64,000 nt of DNA, from assembly GCF_003151075.1 (NCBI RefSeq), contig NZ_CP029482.1, positions 3,100,001 through 3,164,000 on the forward strand, in the 5' to 3' direction. Shown piece after piece: positions 1 through 7,840 of this stretch. The translations under genes were made by a program, and so were the position numbers. The notes below the pieces were generated by a model. That model had not been told where the DNA came from. It was given only the letters and a program-made list of their open reading frames with translations, and did not search any database. How positions within the stretch are numbered: the first letter of the stretch is position 1; every line of letters starts with the position of its first letter. The DNA comes from Pseudomonas sp. 31-12. Lineage in GTDB: Bacteria > Pseudomonadota > Gammaproteobacteria > Pseudomonadales > Pseudomonadaceae.

Positions 1-753
1 GCTCGATTTGGCCCCGAGAGCGGTGAACGGGTCGACGATTGCCAGGCCTTCGCCGGCCTCGACCATGCTGCGCATCATCTGATGAGTCTGCACCCGCGTC
101 TGGATGACCGGGGCAGGGCGCAAGGCATGCAGTTTGTTGTCGAGCGCCGGGCTCAGCGGATCATGACCTTCCAGGCCAACCATCGACTGGCCGGCCAGAT
201 CCTGCAACGAAATGTACTTTTGCTTGGGTTGCAGCCAGCCATGGGGCGCCAACAGCTGGAGTTTGCCTTGGGCAATCACCTGGCAATGAACGTCGGCGTG
301 GTCAGGATCATGCAGGCTCAGCCCCAGATCGCTTTCACGCAGCAGCAGGCTTCTGACGATCTCGCGGGTGGGTTGGCTAAGCAGGGTGCAAGGCGCATCG
401 GGAAGGCGTCGGCGTAGGGCCGCGATGCTGTGGGGTAATAACTGTTGGGCCAGTGGCGGGGTGCAGATGACGCGCAGCGGGTGCGCCTGATATTGCTTGA
501 GGCTGCTGGCCAGACGCTGGACCGGTTCAAGCGCGTCATAGACGCGGGCGATTTCAACCTGTAGCTCCCGCGCTTCGCGCGTCGCCTGCAAACGTCCACG
601 CACGCTGGAAAACAGCATGAATCCCAACTGATCCTCGGCGTCGCGCAAAAGGCCTTCGACCTCGGCCACCGGCAACTGCAGCCATTCGGCGGCGGTGCCC
701 AGGTGACCGGTCTGCAAGAGCGCGTGGATCACTTCGATATGACGTAAACGCAT
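1..753 (-). CDS. LysR-family transcriptional regulator (C-terminus cut by window edge)
   Basis: The minus-strand frame from the ATG at 753 is open to base 1, giving 251 residues of a protein that in this family is usually about 300, so the C-terminus lies outside the window. It begins MRLRHIEVIHALLQTGHLGT, the standard LysR winged-helix start, with the recognition helix around residues 15-45. From about residue 90 it continues into the periplasmic-binding-like effector domain. LysR proteins bind DNA as tetramers and respond to a small ligand; no target or ligand can be named here. The reading frame one base off (start near 766) encodes low-complexity Arg-rich sequence and is a shadow. Confidence 0.85.
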   Translation of the reverse strand, partial: MRLRHIEVIHALLQTGHLGTAAEWLQLPVAEVEGLLRDAEDQLGFMLFSSVRGRLQATREARELQVEIARVYDALEPVQRLASSLKQYQAHPLRVICTPPLAQQLLPHSIAALRRRLPDAPCTLLSQPTREIVRSLLLRESDLGLSLHDPDHADVHCQVIAQGKLQLLAPHGWLQPKQKYISLQDLAGQSMVGLEGHDPLSPALDNKLHALRPAPVIQTRVQTHQMMRSMVEAGEGLAIVDPFTALGAKSS

Positions 754-841
754 GCGTGAAGTCCATGTTCAGCAGGTGAGGGAGTCAGTGACTGAATCCT
801 AACTCAAGTGCGCGCATATGACTTCTGCTCATAACGCGGAG

Positions 842-1102
842 TTATGAGGCGGTGGTGATTTCCGGCCGGCTGCCGACATAGGTGTCGGGTTCGCGCACGA
901 TGGTGATGTTCGATTGCACCAGCAGAAACTGGTTGTCGTCGAGCTTGTTGACGCGATCGCCAATGGCCAGTTTGTAGGTGGTCACAGGCGCCGAGCCAGT
1001 GAGGCCGTCATGCGAGGGGGTGGATTCCTGGAACTCATGCACGGAATAAACGCGGCCTTCCGCGTCTCTTGCATGGAACTGACCGACGAGTACTGCTGCC
1101 AT
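842..1102 (-). CDS. Small conserved hypothetical protein (86 aa)
   Basis: An 86-residue soluble protein starting MAAVLVGQFHARDAEGR and ending in a Thr/Ala/Ser tail. It has no signal peptide, membrane segment or cysteine. An AGAGG ribosome-binding sequence lies about 10 bases upstream of the ATG on the minus strand. The composition (Val/Thr-rich, with text such as KLDDNQFLLVQSN) suggests a small beta-rich fold, and similar short proteins are common in fluorescent pseudomonads. I do not recognise a function. It stands alone between the LysR gene, transcribed in the same direction, and the divergently transcribed FMN reductase. Confidence 0.6.
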   Translation of the reverse strand: MAAVLVGQFHARDAEGRVYSVHEFQESTPSHDGLTGSAPVTTYKLAIGDRVNKLDDNQFLLVQSNITIVREPDTYVGSRPEITTAS

Positions 1103-1276
1103 CTGCTTAGAACCTCTGGAGATAAATCACTCAATTTGCGGTTCTGTAGACCGTGGTTAAGCGAAGTAAGTTTTCCTACAGGAAAAAAATAGTCAGGGGC
1201 GGTAAATTCAACAGCCCACTGGGTGAATCGTCATCTATAACTACAAGTCTTTCCATCGAACAGTCGAGAGTCTTCC

Positions 1277-1837
1277 ATGAGCAACGTCTATACGATCGCC
1301 GTACTGGTCGGCAGCTTGAGAAAGGAATCGATCAACCGCAAGGTTGCACTGGCCCTGGCCGACCTGGCGCCTGCCAATCTCAAGCTCACTATCGTCGAAA
1401 TCGGCGACCTGCCGCTCTACAACGAAGACATCGATGGCGCTTCACCGCCGGCAGCCTACAGCACTTTCCGACAACAAGTGAGTTCATCCGACGCAGTGCT
1501 GTTCGTCACCCCCGAATACAACCGCTCGGTGCCGGCGCCGCTGAAGAATGCGATCGACGTGGGTTCGCGTCCGTATGGCAAGAGCGCCTGGAGCGGTAAG
1601 CCGGGTGCGGTAATCAGCGTTTCACCGGGCGCTGTCGGCGGGTTTGGAGCCAACCATCACTTGCGCCAATCCATGGTGTTTCTGGATGTGCCGTGCATGC
1701 AGCAGCCGGAAGCCTACCTGAGCGGTGCTGGATCGGCGTTTGATGAGGCGGGCAAATTGTCCGAGTCGGTAAAGCCGTTCTTGCAGAAGTTCATCGATGC
1801 ATATGGCAAGTGGGTCGAGCAACACAAGAAAGAGTGA
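1277..1837 (+). CDS. NAD(P)H-dependent FMN reductase (ChrR/YieF-like flavoprotein)
   Basis: A 186-aa flavodoxin-fold protein of the NADPH-dependent FMN reductase family. The phosphate-binding loop is visible at residues 12-19 (GSLRKESI) and the typical TPEYNRSVPAPLKNAID segment at about 79-95. Relatives reduce FMN, quinones or metal oxyanions such as chromate using NAD(P)H and act as cytosolic oxidative-stress or quinone reductases. The full length fits the family (about 185 aa). It precedes arsR but is separated from it by a palindromic REP element at 1871-1904, so it is probably not part of the ars unit. A role in arsenic handling (ArsH is a distant relative) is possible but not supported by the sequence. 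Confidence 0.85.
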   Translation: MSNVYTIAVLVGSLRKESINRKVALALADLAPANLKLTIVEIGDLPLYNEDIDGASPPAAYSTFRQQVSSSDAVLFVTPEYNRSVPAPLKNAIDVGSRPYGKSAWSGKPGAVISVSPGAVGGFGANHHLRQSMVFLDVPCMQQPEAYLSGAGSAFDEAGKLSESVKPFLQKFIDAYGKWVEQHKKE

Positions 1838-1870
1838 CCCAAACGCAGGATATCCCTTGTAACAGGTACC

Positions 1871-1904
1871 TTGTGGCGAGGGGATAAATCCCCTCGCCAC
1901 AGGG
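1871..1904. repeat. Near-perfect palindrome, REP type B, possible terminator
   Basis: TTGTGGCGAGGGGAT and its reverse complement sit back to back around a short TAAATC-type centre, making a strong hairpin just after the FMN reductase gene. This is the end motif of the longer B-type elements at 27554, 33275, 47923 and 54407, here collapsed without the conserved interior. There is no T-run, so any termination would rely on the hairpin itself. Confidence 0.8.
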
Positions 1905-1943
1905 CGCTACTACAGAGTTCGGTTATTCAGTCTTTGCTTTACT

Positions 1944-1969
1944 GCATATTCGAAATTCCATATATTCAC
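1944..1969 (+). promoter_or_regulatory. Probable ArsR operator/promoter
   Basis: An AT-rich island directly upstream of arsR carries two related blocks, CATATTC and CATATATTCA, 30-55 bases before the start codon. ArsR-family operators are commonly AT-rich imperfect repeats with TTC/GAA cores overlapping the -10 region, so this is the likely autoregulatory site. This is inferred from position and base composition only. Confidence 0.4.
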
Positions 1970-1998
1970 GCCTCGTTTGTCCAGAGGCGTGTCTCCTC

Positions 1999-2346
1999 AT
2001 GTCCAGCTCCCATAGTCCTGTCGATATTTTCAAGGCCCTGGCCGATGACACCCGCAGTCGCATCGCACTGTTGATCGCCCGCGAAGGTGAGTTGTGCGTG
2101 TGTGAATTGACGGCCGGGCTGGACCTCAGTCAGCCAAAAATCTCCCGTCATCTGGCGCAGTTGCGCAGCCATGGACTGCTCGCAGACCGCCGTCAGGGGC
2201 AATGGGTTTTTTATCGCCTGCACCCTCAATTGTCGCCTTGGGTAATCACGCTGTTACAGGGCGCACTGGCCGATCACGCTGACTGGCTGGCCGCTGATGT
2301 TGACCGATTGCAGGCAATGGCTGATCGCCCCGTTCGCTGCTGCTAA
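1999..2346 (+). CDS. arsR: ArsR-family arsenite-responsive repressor
   Basis: A 115-aa winged-helix repressor. The ELCVCELT motif at residues 31-38 places Cys33 and Cys35 in the classic alpha-3 metalloid-binding site of ArsR, and a Cys-Cys pair ends the protein. The DNA-recognition helix follows (DLSQPKISRHLAQLRSHGLL, about 42-61). In the family, As(III) or Sb(III) binding to the cysteines releases the repressor from its own promoter. It lies 30 bp upstream of arsB on the same strand, so the two are almost certainly co-transcribed. Confidence 0.92.
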   Translation: MSSSHSPVDIFKALADDTRSRIALLIAREGELCVCELTAGLDLSQPKISRHLAQLRSHGLLADRRQGQWVFYRLHPQLSPWVITLLQGALADHADWLAADVDRLQAMADRPVRCC

Positions 2347-2376
2347 CTCCGATTTTTTCTTTGAAGGCTGCTCCGC

Positions 2377-3660
2377 ATGCTCATAGCGTCGCTGATTTTT
2401 CTGCTGACCATCACCCTGGTGATCTGGCAACCCAAAGGCCTGGGTGTGGGCTGGAGTGCGACATTCGGCGCGGTGCTGGCACTGATTTTCGGGGTGGTGC
2501 ACTTGGGCGACATCCCGATCGTGTGGCAGATCATCTGGAACGCCACCGGCACTTTCGTGGCGCTGATCATCATCAGTCTGCTGTTGGACGAGGCAGGGTT
2601 CTTTGCCTGGGCAGCCTTGCATGTGGCCCGTTGGGGGCGAGGCAGCGGACGCAAGCTCTTTGCTTACATGGTGTTGCTCGGGGCACTGGTGTCCGCGTTG
2701 TTCGCCAATGACGGCGCCGCACTGATTCTGACGCCCATCGTGATTTCCATGCTGCTGGCGTTGCGCTTTTCCCCGGCGGCGACCCTGGCATTCGTGATGG
2801 GCGCCGGTTTCATCGCCGACACTGCGAGCCTGCCGCTGGTGGTGTCTAACCTGGTGAACATCGTTTCGGCGGACTTCTTCAATATCACCTTCAACCGTTA
2901 CGCGGCGGTCATGATTCCGGTCAACTTCGTCAGTGTTGCCGCCACGCTGGCGATGCTGATGTGGTTTTTCCGTCGCGACATTCCCAAGGCTTACGACCCC
3001 GAACAACTTGAGCATCCGTCGACCGCAATCCACGACAAGGCGACGTTTTATGCCGGTTGGGCGGTGCTGGTGATTCTTCTGCTCGGCTGCTTTGCCCTTG
3101 AGCCATTGGGCATTCCGATCAGCGCCATTTCCGCCGTGTGTGCCGCATTGCTGCTGGCCATCGCCGCCCGTGGCCACAAGATCTCCACGCGCAAGGTGAT
3201 GAAAGAAGCGCCGTGGCAGATCGTGATTTTCTCGCTGGGCATGTACCTGGTGGTGTATGGCCTGCGCAATGCCGGGCTCACCGGGTATCTGGCGGGGTGG
3301 CTGGACGGGTTCGCCCAATACGGCATTTGGGGCGCGGCCATGGGCACGGGCGTGCTGACGGCGCTGTTGTCGTCGATGATGAACAACCTGCCGACGGTGT
3401 TGATTGGCTTGCTGTCGATCGATGCGAGCCAGGCCACCGGGGTGGTGAAGGAAGCGATGATTTATGCCAACGTCATTGGCAGCGACCTGGGGCCGAAAAT
3501 CACGCCGATCGGCAGCCTGGCGACGTTGTTGTGGTTGCACGTGCTGCAACGCAAGAATATTCAGATTGGCTGGGGGTATTACTTCAAGGTCGGGATTGTG
3601 TTGACGGTGCCGGTTTTGTTGGTGACGTTGGCGGCTTTGGCGTTGCGGTTATCCATCTAG
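2377..3660 (+). CDS. arsB: Arsenite efflux permease ArsB
   Basis: A 427-aa inner-membrane protein of the ArsB/NhaD ion-transporter family. It has about 12 hydrophobic segments along its length, the conserved [17 protein letters not shown] stretch near residue 108 and an MNNLPTVL stretch near 335-342. It exports As(OH)3/Sb(OH)3 driven by the proton gradient, or with an ArsA ATPase where one exists. Length and topology match bacterial ArsB (about 425-430 aa). No arsC, arsH or arsA follows: a REP pair and a convergent gene come next, so this locus alone handles arsenite but not arsenate. Confidence 0.92.
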   Translation: MLIASLIFLLTITLVIWQPKGLGVGWSATFGAVLALIFGVVHLGDIPIVWQIIWNATGTFVALIIISLLLDEAGFFAWAALHVARWGRGSGRKLFAYMVLLGALVSALFANDGAALILTPIVISMLLALRFSPAATLAFVMGAGFIADTASLPLVVSNLVNIVSADFFNITFNRYAAVMIPVNFVSVAATLAMLMWFFRRDIPKAYDPEQLEHPSTAIHDKATFYAGWAVLVILLLGCFALEPLGIPISAISAVCAALLLAIAARGHKISTRKVMKEAPWQIVIFSLGMYLVVYGLRNAGLTGYLAGWLDGFAQYGIWGAAMGTGVLTALLSSMMNNLPTVLIGLLSIDASQATGVVKEAMIYANVIGSDLGPKITPIGSLATLLWLHVLQRKNIQIGWGYYFKVGIVLTVPVLLVTLAALALRLSI

Positions 3661-3670
3661 ACCGGGTTGG

Positions 3671-3744
3671 CCCCATCGCGAGCAGGCTCGCTCCCACAGG
3701 GGAATGCATTTCAAATGTGGGAGTGAGCCTGCTCGCGATGGGGC
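3671..3744. repeat. REP pair, type A (gcgagcaggctcgc form)
   Basis: Two inverted copies of the CATCGCGAGCAGGCTCGCTCCCACA motif separated by about 20 bases, located between the convergent 3' ends of arsB and the DUF1853 gene. This is the usual place for REP doublets in fluorescent pseudomonads, where they form a cruciform or mRNA-stabilising hairpin. Confidence 0.9.
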
Positions 3745-3763
3745 CAGCCCAGGCACGACAAAT

Positions 3764-4714
3764 TCAGCCGCTACCCGGCACATTCGGCCAAAGATCCGCC
3801 ACCAGAAACAACCGCTCCGCTTCCTCCCAGTCCCCGTCTGCATTCTCGATCAGCCGCACCATCAGTTGCGCCGGCGCCAAAGGCTCCAGATCACTGAGCC
3901 ACGCTTTCAGCTGCGCCGTGTTCCAGGTCTGATCCACCGGATAATGCGCCGGCGCCAGCCAGGCATGGCGGGGCAGGGGTTGCCAACGGCCGAACGGGCG
4001 TTGCACGACAAAATCGGCCCAATCCTTCTGATGCAACCAGCTGCCGCGCAAATGCTGCGGATGCGCGCCGTTGGGTGGTTCGGCTTGTCCTGGCCACGGA
4101 TACAACAGATAGCCGCCCAGCCACAGATGCGCGCTGAACTGCTGAATATCCAGCGCCGCCAGCACCTCGCGACTCTCGGGGCGAGCGGAAATCGGCAATT
4201 GATGCTGGGTCAAATGCGCCAGTTTACGATCCAACCGGTCATGGCAACCCGGCCCCAGCCACTGCGCCGTGTCGCGTCCGTCACCGTTCTGCGGCCCCAG
4301 ATAAAGTTTGATCGCCAGTTCCAGGTGATGCACACCGTCGCGATCGCGCAGCAGCATATCCAGTTCGCCCAGCGTATGGCCTTCGCGGCGGATCGGCATG
4401 TTGGCGGCAATCAAATCGATCCCCGGCGCATGGCGCACGGCGTATTGCCACAGCCGTTCGTAATACAAGCCCAGTCGCCGCGTCCTGGCCTGCGCCAGCC
4501 AGTGCAGCAAGTCATAACTGTCCCGGTCCAGTTGCCGAAGCCAAAGCTCCAGCCGTTCCGGTGCCTGCACCCAGTCACTGCCGGCCAGCGGGTGACGCTG
4601 CGGCCACGGCGTCTCGTCGAGCATCGGCGGCGCGAGGATGACCCAGGCCAGGTCGCGCACTTCGGGGTGGCGCAACTGGTGGGGTAACTGGAGCAAATCG
4701 GGAAATAAGATCAT
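3764..4714 (-). CDS. DUF1853 family protein
   Basis: A 316-aa cytoplasmic protein matching the DUF1853 family in length and style. The centre contains a nuclease-like core: [25 protein letters not shown] around residues 133-157. The D-x-L ... H-L-E-x-x-x-K arrangement recalls the PD-(D/E)xK fold, with Asp, Glu and Lys in the expected order; that is my inference. No signal peptide is present and the biochemical function is not established. It is divergent from nadK and convergent with arsB, so it is a single-gene unit. Confidence 0.75.
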   Translation of the reverse strand: MILFPDLLQLPHQLRHPEVRDLAWVILAPPMLDETPWPQRHPLAGSDWVQAPERLELWLRQLDRDSYDLLHWLAQARTRRLGLYYERLWQYAVRHAPGIDLIAANMPIRREGHTLGELDMLLRDRDGVHHLELAIKLYLGPQNGDGRDTAQWLGPGCHDRLDRKLAHLTQHQLPISARPESREVLAALDIQQFSAHLWLGGYLLYPWPGQAEPPNGAHPQHLRGSWLHQKDWADFVVQRPFGRWQPLPRHAWLAPAHYPVDQTWNTAQLKAWLSDLEPLAPAQLMVRLIENADGDWEEAERLFLVADLWPNVPGSG

Positions 4715-4821
4715 CTTGCGAGCATAGCCCTAAACATGAGTACACCCTTGTGGCTGAAAGGATTTTGTCTATCCCGCGCTTTCGCCCATAATCGTGTTTT
4801 TCACCGTCGCGCAGGAACCTC

Positions 4822-5712
4822 ATGGAGCAATTTCGTAATATCGGCATCATCGGTCGCCTGGGCAGTTCGCAGGTGCTGGATACCGTCCGCCGACTGAAAC
4901 GGTTTCTGCTCGATCGTCACCTGCACGTGATCCTCGAAGACACCATCGCCGAAGTCCTGCCCGGTCATGGCCTGCAAACCTCGTCACGCAAGATGCTCGG
5001 CGAAGTGTGTGACATGGTGATTGTGGTCGGCGGTGACGGCAGCCTGCTGGGCGCCGCGCGTGCCTTGGCCCGACACAATATCCCCGTACTCGGCATCAAC
5101 CGCGGCAGCCTCGGTTTCCTGACCGATATTCGCCCGGATGAGCTGGAAGTCAAAGTCGCCGAAGTGCTCGACGGCCACTACCTGGTGGAAAACCGCTTCC
5201 TGCTGCAAGCCGAAGTTCGCCGCCACGCCGAGGCCATTGGCCAGGGCGACGCGCTGAACGACGTGGTGCTTCACCCCGGCAAATCCACGCGGATGATCGA
5301 ATTCGAGCTGTACATCGACGGCCAGTTCGTCTGCAGCCAGAAGGCCGACGGCCTGATCGTCGCCACGCCGACCGGTTCGACCGCGTACGCGCTGTCGGCG
5401 GGCGGGCCGATCATGCATCCCAAGCTCGACGCTATTGTGATTGTGCCGATGTACCCCCATACCTTGTCGGGTAGACCGATTGTGGTCGATGGCAACAGTG
5501 AGCTGAAAATCGTCGTGTCCAAAGATATGCAGATTTACCCGCAAGTCTCCTGTGACGGGCAGAACCATTTCACCTGCGCCCCAGGCGACACCATCACCAT
5601 CAGCAAAAAAGCCCAGAAACTGCGGCTGATTCACCCGCTCGACCACAACTACTATGAGGTCTGCCGGACCAAGCTTGGCTGGGGCAGCCGGTTGGGTGGT
5701 GGAGGCGACTGA
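4822..5712 (+). CDS. nadK: NAD kinase
   Basis: A 296-aa ATP-NAD kinase that phosphorylates NAD+ to NADP+ in the cytosol. The GGDG nucleotide-binding motif is at residues 70-73 (VVVGGDGSLLGAARAL), the second diagnostic segment NRGSLGFLTD follows at about 93-102, and the Gly-rich TPTGSTAYALSAGGPI loop lies near 177-192. Length matches gammaproteobacterial NadK (about 295). Its stop codon overlaps the start of the following metallophosphoesterase by one base (TGATG), so translation is probably coupled. Confidence 0.95.
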   Translation: MEQFRNIGIIGRLGSSQVLDTVRRLKRFLLDRHLHVILEDTIAEVLPGHGLQTSSRKMLGEVCDMVIVVGGDGSLLGAARALARHNIPVLGINRGSLGFLTDIRPDELEVKVAEVLDGHYLVENRFLLQAEVRRHAEAIGQGDALNDVVLHPGKSTRMIEFELYIDGQFVCSQKADGLIVATPTGSTAYALSAGGPIMHPKLDAIVIVPMYPHTLSGRPIVVDGNSELKIVVSKDMQIYPQVSCDGQNHFTCAPGDTITISKKAQKLRLIHPLDHNYYEVCRTKLGWGSRLGGGGD

Positions 5713-6683
5713 TGCTCGATCCCGCGCGTAGCTACGACCTGATCGGTGACGTGCACGGTTGCGCTCTGACCCTTGAGCACTTGCTCGACCGGCTCGGTTA
5801 TCACAAACAAGGTGGCGTCTGGCGGCATCCATCGCGCATGGCGGTGTTTGTCGGTGACATCATCGACCGCGGCCCGCGGATTCGCGAGGCGCTGCACATC
5901 GTTCACGACATGGTCGAGGCCGGTCAGGCGCTGTGCATCATGGGCAACCATGAATTCAACGCCCTCGGCTGGGCCACGCCGGCGCCGCCGGGCAGCGGCA
6001 AGCAGTTCGTGCGCGAACACACGCCACGCCACGCACGCCTGCTCGGTGAAACCCTGACCCAGTTTGAAGATCATCCCGGCGACTGGCATGACTTCCAGCA
6101 ATGGTTCTACGAATTGCCATTGTTTGTGGACGCCGGACGATTCCGCGTGGTGCACGCCTGCTGGGATTCCGGCCTGATCGAACCGCTGCGCGCGCTGTTC
6201 CCCGACGGTTGCGTCGATGAGCATTTCCTCCAGGCCTCGGCCGTGCCGGGCAGTTTCGCCTGCACGGTATTCGATCGCTTGCTGCGCGGCACCGACATGC
6301 GTCTGCCCCACGGGTTGACCATGACCAGCGGCGATGGCCTGACGCGTTCGTTCTTCCGCACCAAATTCTGGGAAGACGACCCGCAAACCTACGGAGACAT
6401 TGTGTTCCAGCCTGACGCCTTGCCCGAACCCGTGGCCCAGACGCCCCTGTCGTCCACGGAAAAAAACACCTTGCTGCGTTATGGCGTCGATGAGCCGCTG
6501 CTGTTTGTCGGTCACTACTGGCGCAGCGGCAAGCCGGCACCGATTCGTCCGAACCTGGCCTGCCTGGATTACAGCGCGGTGCTCTACGGCAAACTGGTCG
6601 CCTATCGCCTGGATCAGGAAACTCGTCTCGATCCGCACAAATTTGTCTGGGTCGATGTCGAGCGGCCGGAGGTGTTGCGATGA
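5712..6683 (+). CDS. Calcineurin-like metallophosphoesterase
   Basis: A 323-aa member of the metallophosphoesterase superfamily. All dimetal-site motifs are visible: GDVHG (about residue 13), GDIIDRGP (about 48-55), GNHEF (about 78-82), a histidine in RVVHACWD and a late GHYWRSG. This arrangement resembles the bacterial PrpE/ApaH-like protein phosphatase or dinucleotide hydrolase branch; the true substrate is unknown. It is translationally coupled to nadK upstream and overlaps the rhomboid gene by 4 bp (ATGA) downstream, so the three form one operon. Confidence 0.85.
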   Translation: MLDPARSYDLIGDVHGCALTLEHLLDRLGYHKQGGVWRHPSRMAVFVGDIIDRGPRIREALHIVHDMVEAGQALCIMGNHEFNALGWATPAPPGSGKQFVREHTPRHARLLGETLTQFEDHPGDWHDFQQWFYELPLFVDAGRFRVVHACWDSGLIEPLRALFPDGCVDEHFLQASAVPGSFACTVFDRLLRGTDMRLPHGLTMTSGDGLTRSFFRTKFWEDDPQTYGDIVFQPDALPEPVAQTPLSSTEKNTLLRYGVDEPLLFVGHYWRSGKPAPIRPNLACLDYSAVLYGKLVAYRLDQETRLDPHKFVWVDVERPEVLR

Positions 6684-7549
6684 GTACCGTTGCTGTTCTA
6701 CGCCTGCCGCTGGCAGTGGATTTGAGCGGGTTCGTCAAACTGCTGCAACGCATGCAGGTGCCGCATAGGGTCAGCGAAGAGTCCGGCGAGCAAGTGCTGT
6801 GGGTGCCGGCCAATATCAGCGAAGACGTGCGTTCCTTATATGAACGTTTCCCGGCGGGCGACCCTGATCAGCAGCTGGATATTCCCGTCGCACAAACCAC
6901 CAGGCGACCCGGTTTCGTCGAGCAACTGCGCCACGCCAAGGCGACTGCGCTGGTGTTGCTGCTGAGTCTGATCGTTGGTGCGGTGACGCTGCTGGGTGAA
7001 AACCTCGACACGCTGCGCTGGCTGACCTTCCTCGATTTTCGCATCGTCGGCGAGTACATCCATTTTGTACCCCTGGCTGACAGCCTGGCGGCGGGGCAGT
7101 GGTGGCGTCTGGTGACGCCGATGCTGATCCACTTCGGCATCCTGCACCTGGCCATGAACGGCATGTGGTACTGGGAGCTGGGGCGGCGCATCGAGTCGCG
7201 CCAGGGCAGCATCAACCTGATCGGCCTGACATTGTTGTTCAGCCTGGTTTCCAACTACACCCAGTTCGTTTTCAGTGGCCCGACCCTGTTCGGCGGGTTG
7301 TCCGGCGTGCTTTACGGCCTGCTCGGGCATTGCTGGATTTTCCAGTTGTTGTCGCCGAACCCGGCTTATCGCCTGCCGCGTGGCGTGCTGGTGATGATGC
7401 TGGTGTGGCTAGTGGTGTGCCTGTCGGGGCTGGTCTCGATGATCGGTTTCGGTGAAATCGCCAACGCGGCCCATGTCAGCGGGTTGCTCGTCGGATGCTT
7501 GACCGGTTTGTTGGGTGGTTTGTACAACCGCCGTAAACTGGCCGTCTAA
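6680..7549 (+). CDS. Rhomboid-family intramembrane serine protease (GlpG-like)
   Basis: A 289-aa polytopic inner-membrane protease. The first 90 or so residues form a soluble cytoplasmic domain like the N-terminal domain of E. coli GlpG. The membrane core starts at about residue 92 and carries the loop HLAMNGMWYWELGRRIE, the catalytic serine in GLSG (Ser208) and the catalytic histidine in AAHVSG (His265). Rhomboids cleave transmembrane helices of substrate proteins. Both catalytic residues are intact, so activity is expected. It is coupled to the preceding phosphoesterase by a 4-bp overlap. Confidence 0.9.
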   Translation: MSTVAVLRLPLAVDLSGFVKLLQRMQVPHRVSEESGEQVLWVPANISEDVRSLYERFPAGDPDQQLDIPVAQTTRRPGFVEQLRHAKATALVLLLSLIVGAVTLLGENLDTLRWLTFLDFRIVGEYIHFVPLADSLAAGQWWRLVTPMLIHFGILHLAMNGMWYWELGRRIESRQGSINLIGLTLLFSLVSNYTQFVFSGPTLFGGLSGVLYGLLGHCWIFQLLSPNPAYRLPRGVLVMMLVWLVVCLSGLVSMIGFGEIANAAHVSGLLVGCLTGLLGGLYNRRKLAV

Positions 7550-7579
7550 TCAGTTATGTATTAAAGAGCGGAGCCCTTG

Positions 7580-7840
7580 ATGTCCTCTTTTAACGAAATG
7601 ATCCAGAACATCACCCCCGATATCTACCAGAGCCTGAAACTGGCGGTGGAGATCGGCAAATGGTCCGACGGTGGCAAACTCACCGCCGAGCAGCGTGAAC
7701 TGTCGTTGCAAGCGATGATCGCCTGGGAAATCCAGAACCTGCCCGAGGAAGAACGTACCGGCTACATGGGCCCGCAGGAATGCAGCTCGAAGTCGATCAG
7801 CGTGCCAAATATCCTGTTCAAGTCGGATGCCGTCCATTGA
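7580..7840 (+). CDS. YeaC-like protein (DUF1315 family)
   Basis: An 86-aa acidic cytosolic protein beginning MSSFNEMIQNITPDIYQSLK, typical of the YeaC/DUF1315 family found in many gammaproteobacteria. I chose the ATG at 7580, preceded by GGAG at 7570-7573. An in-frame TTG three bases earlier is unlikely to be used. The family has no established function. Its stop codon overlaps the probable TTG start of the DUF2797 gene, so the two are probably made together. Confidence 0.8.
   Translation: MSSFNEMIQNITPDIYQSLKLAVEIGKWSDGGKLTAEQRELSLQAMIAWEIQNLPEEERTGYMGPQECSSKSISVPNILFKSDAVH

Noticed and set aside
1871..1904. Considered as a tRNA-like or attachment-site structure
   Set aside because: It is the outer arm pair of the B-type REP element, seen elsewhere in the window; no tRNA arms or integrase nearby.
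2254..3549. A 431-aa minus-strand ORF antisense to arsR/arsB
   Set aside because: Gln/His/Arg-rich composition typical of a reverse-frame shadow of a GC-rich gene; the plus strand carries clear ArsR and ArsB.
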